Source: Pomphorhynchus laevis (lineage: Eukaryota > Acanthocephala > Palaeacanthocephala > Echinorhynchida > Pomphorhynchidae). From it: a stretch of 64,000 nt of DNA. A model generated the notes under the pieces. The model made no database searches. It was not told the origin of the DNA and saw only the letters and a list, made by a program, of their open reading frames with translations. Of this stretch, positions 59,455 through 64,000 are shown in pieces (position 1 is the first letter of the stretch; each line of letters begins with the position of its first letter). The DNA is taken from the NCBI GenBank assembly GCA_012934845.2, contig WNNJ02001912.1, forward strand, positions 53,975-117,974, in the 5' to 3' direction. A program made the translations under genes and the position numbers.

Positions 59455-59795
59455 ATATTATATGTCAATAGCATGTATTCGGCCCTGCTGCTATGCTGTT
59501 TTAAGGAATAGAAACCGAAACTTGATAGCATAGCAGTTCCTCTTGATGATCGATAATTCTTATTCTGATACAACTTATGCTATTTATTAGATATTTATTT
59601 AAAATTGACTTTTATTTTTAATTTTAATTTTAAGTTTAACTTGATATTAGTTATATAACATATAATAACAATTATTTATAATTATTTGTTATCTAATTAC
59701 TAAATTTTGATTTATTGATTTAGCATTATTATTTTATTTATTTATTTATTTTTATTTTCTAATTATGATAAATACGTAGAAACAGTTAGCTGAAA
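59455..59795 (+). repeat. U repeat copy adjoining a Penelope element
   Basis: Core at 59465-59560 and terminal motif tacgtagaaacagttagctg at about 59774. It directly follows the previous U and directly precedes the Penelope coding region, as expected for tandem terminal repeats. Confidence 0.7.
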
Positions 59796-59899
59796 TGATT
59801 TGTTCTACTGACATATTATTATGTACTTGTGGACTTTGTTTTTCTGGTGATAGCGAAAACTTTAAACATTAAACTTTAAACATTAAAATTTAAAAAAAT

Positions 59900-61700
59900 T
59901 TTATATTAGATAAAATTAAGAAGAAAATAAAAATAACAAAAAATTACAAAGGAAAAGATAAAATTAACGATGATATGTATACATAACTTACTAAGAATTA
60001 GGATAACTATATAATCAGAGAGAAAATGAAAATAGCAAACAATTATAAAAGGAAAAATCAAATTAATAAAGATATGTATACAAAAATTATTAAATTAAAG
60101 CATAACTATATAATAACAACTATTGATAAAGCTAGTAATAACTTTGTCTTCATATGCAAAAAGCTTTATTATGATGAAAGAAATTAATAATAATGACTTT
60201 ATTATTAAAAAGCTTTATTATGATATACTGATGAAAGAAGTTAATTATAATGATTTAAATATAAACACAACATATGAATGTAGTGATTTAAATTTAATAA
60301 CAATTATTACAAGTCACTGTTCTATAATGGATAAAAAGGGTATGAAGATTGAATAAGATAATAAAACTATACCTATATTATATAGGTATAGAAGAAAATG
60401 TTACAAAAAATGTTGATGATAAATGTTACAAGAAACATTTATCTTTATGATGGTATATGTGTATTTAACTCTAAAAGTCACAGGTATAAACATTGAATCA
60501 GATAATAAAACTATACTACTATTATATTGGAATCCAAAATTACATAAAAATCCAATAAAACCTAGGTTCTATGTAGTGCTTTTAAATGTACATTAAAAAC
60601 ACTTTCTGTCTATATGAATAAAATACTTAAAGTAATTAAAGCACACTTTAAAAAATATTGATAGGTAATCGAAATTAATACTGGTATAAAACACTATTTC
60701 AGTATTAATTCTACAAAAGAATTTTTAGAACGCACAAAAGGAATAAACTTTCAGAATATAAAGTACGTTCAGAATATACAGAGTACGTTCGAAATTAAAA
60801 GTTATAAAAACACAGAAGGAATAAATTATTTAAAAGTAGGGACATCTATATTTAGACAAATAAAAGTTGTTTCAATAGGTGGTACTAGTAGCCCAATTAT
60901 AGCTGACTTGTTTTTAAGCTTTATAGAATATGAATTTGTTCATAACTGTGTAAAAACTAAATCTAAACAATATAAATATATGAAATATGTTTCGATACAT
61001 TGATGATATATGTGTATTTAATTCTAATAATTTTTATTCAATTAGTGAGCACATTTATCCAGAAAGCCTTATTCTTAACAAAACCAATATTAATGATAAA
61101 GAAGGTGTATATCTAGATATGAATATTAAATTAACATTAACTAAAACTACTATTAATTTATATCGTAAAGATGACATATTTAAATTTACAAGAAACATAT
61201 TTTTGCATGATCATTCATGCATACCATATAATATAAAATATAATACATTAAATAATGAAATTTTAAGAATTGCAACAATATGTAATGATATTGGTTTTCT
61301 TCAAAATTATTGAAATAATTTAATAGATGCATATTGTAAACTAGGTTACTGTAAAAATACTATTCATTCTTAATAAAACCAATATTAATGATAAAGAAGG
61401 TATATATCTAGATCTGAACATTAAATTAACATAAATTAAAACTACTATTAATTTATATCGTAAAGATGACATATTAAATTTACAAGAAACATATTTTTGC
61501 ATGAGCATTCATGCATACCATATAATATAAAATATAATACATTAAATAATGAAATTTTAAGAATTGCAACAATTTGTAACGATATTGATTTCTTCAAAAT
61601 CATTTAAATAATTTAATAGATACATATTACATTTTACATTTTACAATATAAAATGTATAAAATTTAAATACGATATAAAATTTATAAAATATAATACATT
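59900..61700 (+). mobile_element. Penelope-like element, RT region (broken)
   Basis: Parts in order: IDKASNNFVFICKKLYY near 60124, a Penelope N-terminal block; PKLHKNPIKPRFY near 60528-60565; IGGTSSPIIADLFLSFIEYE near 60878-60935; RYIDDICVFNSNNF from 60990, the RT catalytic box; and the thumb-side IYPESLILN..YLDMNI to 61313. A second, partial copy of the last block follows at 61375-61630. No GIY-YIG endonuclease was seen. The element is broken at several points and looks old. U repeats flank it on the left (59455-59795) and, as a remnant, on the right (61840-61905). Confidence 0.75.
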
Positions 61701-61839
61701 AAATAAAGAAATTTTATAATTGTCATAAAATGTTATGAATAATCTAAATTATTTAATTGTAATTTGTCGAAAATTATTTAATTTTCAACAAATAATTTTT
61801 TAATTAATTAATGATTTCTTTAAAAATTCGGGAAAATAA

Positions 61840-61905
61840 AGAATTTTCATATGTATTTGGTCCCGCTGCAATGTTGGATAGAGGACCGAAACCTGATAAT
61901 ACAGC
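61840..61905 (+). repeat. U repeat core remnant
   Basis: Contains 'tatttggtcccgctgc', 'aatgttggatagagga' and 'ccgaaacctgataata'. It is the right-hand flank of the Penelope element, cut short by the W array. Confidence 0.6.
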
Positions 61906-61942
61906 AAATCAACGTAATCTCGTTTGCCACGAGATCTATATA

Positions 61943-64000
61943 TAATGAATAGTTGCTAGGTCACACGAGGTGACTTTCGCATTGAAAACCAGCTACAGAA
62001 TCCTTCCTTCATGATATCCAATTCCATACACCCTGACTACTAACGGCGCCATTGCCACAACCGTTTTCGTTTCGCCCGCTTTTTGCCACATGTTGGTAGC
62101 CCCGGGCTCGTCAGAAGGCTGACTACCAACTCGTCGCCTTTTGAAATTTGACTTATCCGAGATTCGAGCTGTCGCTCTCCGTACTTGGCTTGCGCTCTTG
62201 ACTGCTAGGCTACGAATCCAGGATTACCAGATTTCACACAGTATATGAAACCTTCCATCATGACACAGTATATGAAACCTTCCATCATGATATCCAGAAA
62301 CTGCATTGTCCGAGATGCTTCTCTGGCATGCTTATTAAAGATTTTATCGTATGAGATCATGAAGATCGATTGAAATCGGGACTGGTGATCCTTTGATGGA
62401 TTCTTATTTATGTAATGAATAGTTGCTAGGTCACACGAGGTGACTTTCGCATTGAAAACCAGCTACAGAATCCTTCCTTCATGATATCCAATTCCATACA
62501 CCCTGACTACTAACGGCGCCATTGCCACAACCGTTTTCGTTTCGCCCGCTTTTTGCCACATGTTGGTAGCCCCGGGCTCATGGCTGACTACCAACTCTTC
62601 GCCTTTTGAAATTTGACTTATCCGAGATTCGAGCTGTCGCTCTCCGTGCTTGGCTTGCGCTCTTGACTGCTAGGCTACGAATCCAGGATTACTAGATTTC
62701 ACACAGTATATGAAACCTTCCATCATGATATCCAGAAACTGCATTGTCCGAGATGCTTCTCTGGCATGCTTATTATAGATTTTATCGTATGAGATCATGA
62801 AGATCGATTGAAATCGGGAGTGGTGATCCTTTGATAGATGCTTATTTATGTAATGAATAGTTGCTAGGTCACACGAGGTGACTTTCGCATTGAAAACCAG
62901 CTACAGAATCCTTCCTTCATGATATCCAATTCCATACACCCTGACTACTAACGGCGCCATTGCCACAACCGTTTTCGTTTCGCCCGATTTTTGCCACATG
63001 TTGGTGGCTCCGGGCTCGTCAGAAGGCTGACTACCAACTCTTCGCCTTTTGAAATTTGACTTATCCGTGATTCGAGCTCTCGCTCTCCATGAGTGGCTTG
63101 CGCTCTTGACTGCTAGGCTACGAATCCAGGATTACCAGATTTCACACAGTATATGAAACCTTCCATCATGATATCCAGAAACTGCATTGTCCGAGATGCT
63201 TCTCTGGCATGCTTATTATAGATTTTATCGTATGAGATCATGAAGATTGATTGAAATCGGGAGTGGTGATCCTTTGATAGATGCTTATTTATGTAATGAA
63301 TAGTTGCTAGGTCACACGAGGTGACTTTCGCATTGAAAACCATCTACAGAATATTTCCTTCATGATATCCATTTCCATACATTCTGACTACTAACGGCGC
63401 CATTGCCACAACCGTTTTCGATTCGCCCGCTTTTTGCCACATGTTGGTAGCCCCGGGCTCGTCAGAAGGCTGACTACCAACTCGTCGCCTTTTGAAATTT
63501 GACTTATCCGAGATTCGAGCTGTCGCTCTCCGTACTTGGCTTGCGCTCTTGACTGCTAGGCTACGAATCCAGGATTACCAGATTTCACACAGTATATGAA
63601 ACCTTCCATCATGATATCCAGAAACTGCATTGTCCGAGATGCTTCTCTGGCATGCTTGTTATAGATTTTATCGTATGAGATCATGAAGATTGATTGAAAT
63701 CGGGAGTGGTGATCCTTTGATAGATGCTTATTTTATAATGAATAGTTGCTAGGTCACACGAGGTGACTTTCGCATTGAAAACCATCTACAGAATCTTTCC
63801 TTCATGATATCCATTTCCATACACTCTGACTACTAACGGCGCCATTGCCACAACCGTTTTCGTTTCGCCCGATTTTTGCCACATGTTGGTGGCTCCGGGC
63901 TCGTCAGAAGGCTGACTACCAACTCTTCGCCTGTTGAAATTTGACTTATCCGTGATTCGAGCTGTCGCTCTCCATGAGTGGCTTGCGCTCTTGACTGATA
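61943..64000. repeat. W tandem array, ~440-bp units with tRNA-like head on minus strand
   Basis: Units start at 61943, 62413, 62851, 63294 and 63736 (470, 438, 443 and 442 bp; the last runs off the window). Copies differ by a few per cent. Unit 1 is longer because 'acagtatatgaaaccttcca' and flanks are doubled near 62235-62290. Unit 2 lacks 'gtcagaag' near 62580. On the minus strand each unit has a tRNA-like head: A box TAGCCTAGCAGTC (62212-62200 in unit 1) and B-box-like GCTCGAATCTC (62169-62159), 40-odd nt apart, with a 4-of-5 paired T stem. A hairpin GTTGGTAG/CTACCAAC lies at 62092-62130. Older single pieces lie at 13.2-14.2 kb. This is a SINE-like unit in satellite form. The open minus frame at 63113-63343 is incidental. 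Confidence 0.85.

Noticed and set aside
62159-62225. True tRNA gene
   Set aside because: A and B boxes are recognisable, but the D, anticodon and acceptor stems are poor and the sequence is part of a repeated ~440-bp unit.

Overview
The window is AT-rich eukaryotic DNA from an animal with introns, most likely an invertebrate. The evidence is intron-split orthologues of the animal genes WDTC1 and SH3BP5 (some SH3BP5 introns are only 47-54 bp), an intronless polyadenylated histone H4 gene, remains of an ABCB/P-glycoprotein gene, and a heavy load of CR1-like LINEs and Penelope-like elements. I cannot name the species. Flatworm-like features (tRNA-headed repeats, Penelope elements, tiny introns) are suggestive only.

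Layout. 1-9.8 kb: dispersed copies of a Penelope-associated terminal repeat (called U here), a Penelope fragment, and a tandem pair of a tRNA-headed repeat (V, 5.0-5.85 kb). 6.5-22.1 kb: WDTC1 on the minus strand, eight recognisable exons encoding WD40 repeats, then TPRs, then two more WD40 repeats. Its introns hold two unrelated Penelope remnants (15.8-16.0 and 18.3-20.1 kb), pieces of a third repeat family (W) and a long palindrome. 23.7 kb: a 24-bp minisatellite open on both strands. 24.07-28.0 kb: a CR1-like LINE, minus strand, with a PHD finger in ORF1. 28.7-29.0 kb: a divergent histone H4 gene. 31.0-32.1 kb: a 5'-truncated copy of the same LINE in opposite orientation. 32.3-35.1 kb: a second, pyrimidine-rich LINE. 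35.4-41.0 kb: an ABCB pseudogene invaded by LINE pieces, with a near-perfect 2189-bp tandem duplication. 42.18-42.70 kb: an unrecognised coding exon with two Cys-x2-Cys motifs. 43.2-45.9 kb: a LINE carrying in its middle an inverted piece of another LINE whose protein closely resembles a family I know from bony fish. 47.1-51.2 kb: two CR1-like LINE remnants head to head. 51.2-57.0 kb: SH3BP5 on the plus strand in nine exons; its introns hold a TA-flanked MITE, a LINE tail and about 50 copies of a 16-bp minisatellite. 58.3-61.9 kb: a Penelope-like element bracketed by U repeats. 61.94-64.0 kb: a tandem array of ~440-bp W units with tRNA-like promoter boxes, running off the window.

The host genes are unrelated single genes, not an operon or pathway. 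The most notable theme is the coexistence of Penelope-like reverse transcriptases with short repeats that are tandemly arranged, carry tRNA-like heads, or contain hammerhead-like core words. This resembles a retrozyme/SINE economy driven by Penelope enzymes, but self-cleavage is not demonstrated here. Exon borders are by eye from splice consensus, reading phase and remembered human orthologue sequences.
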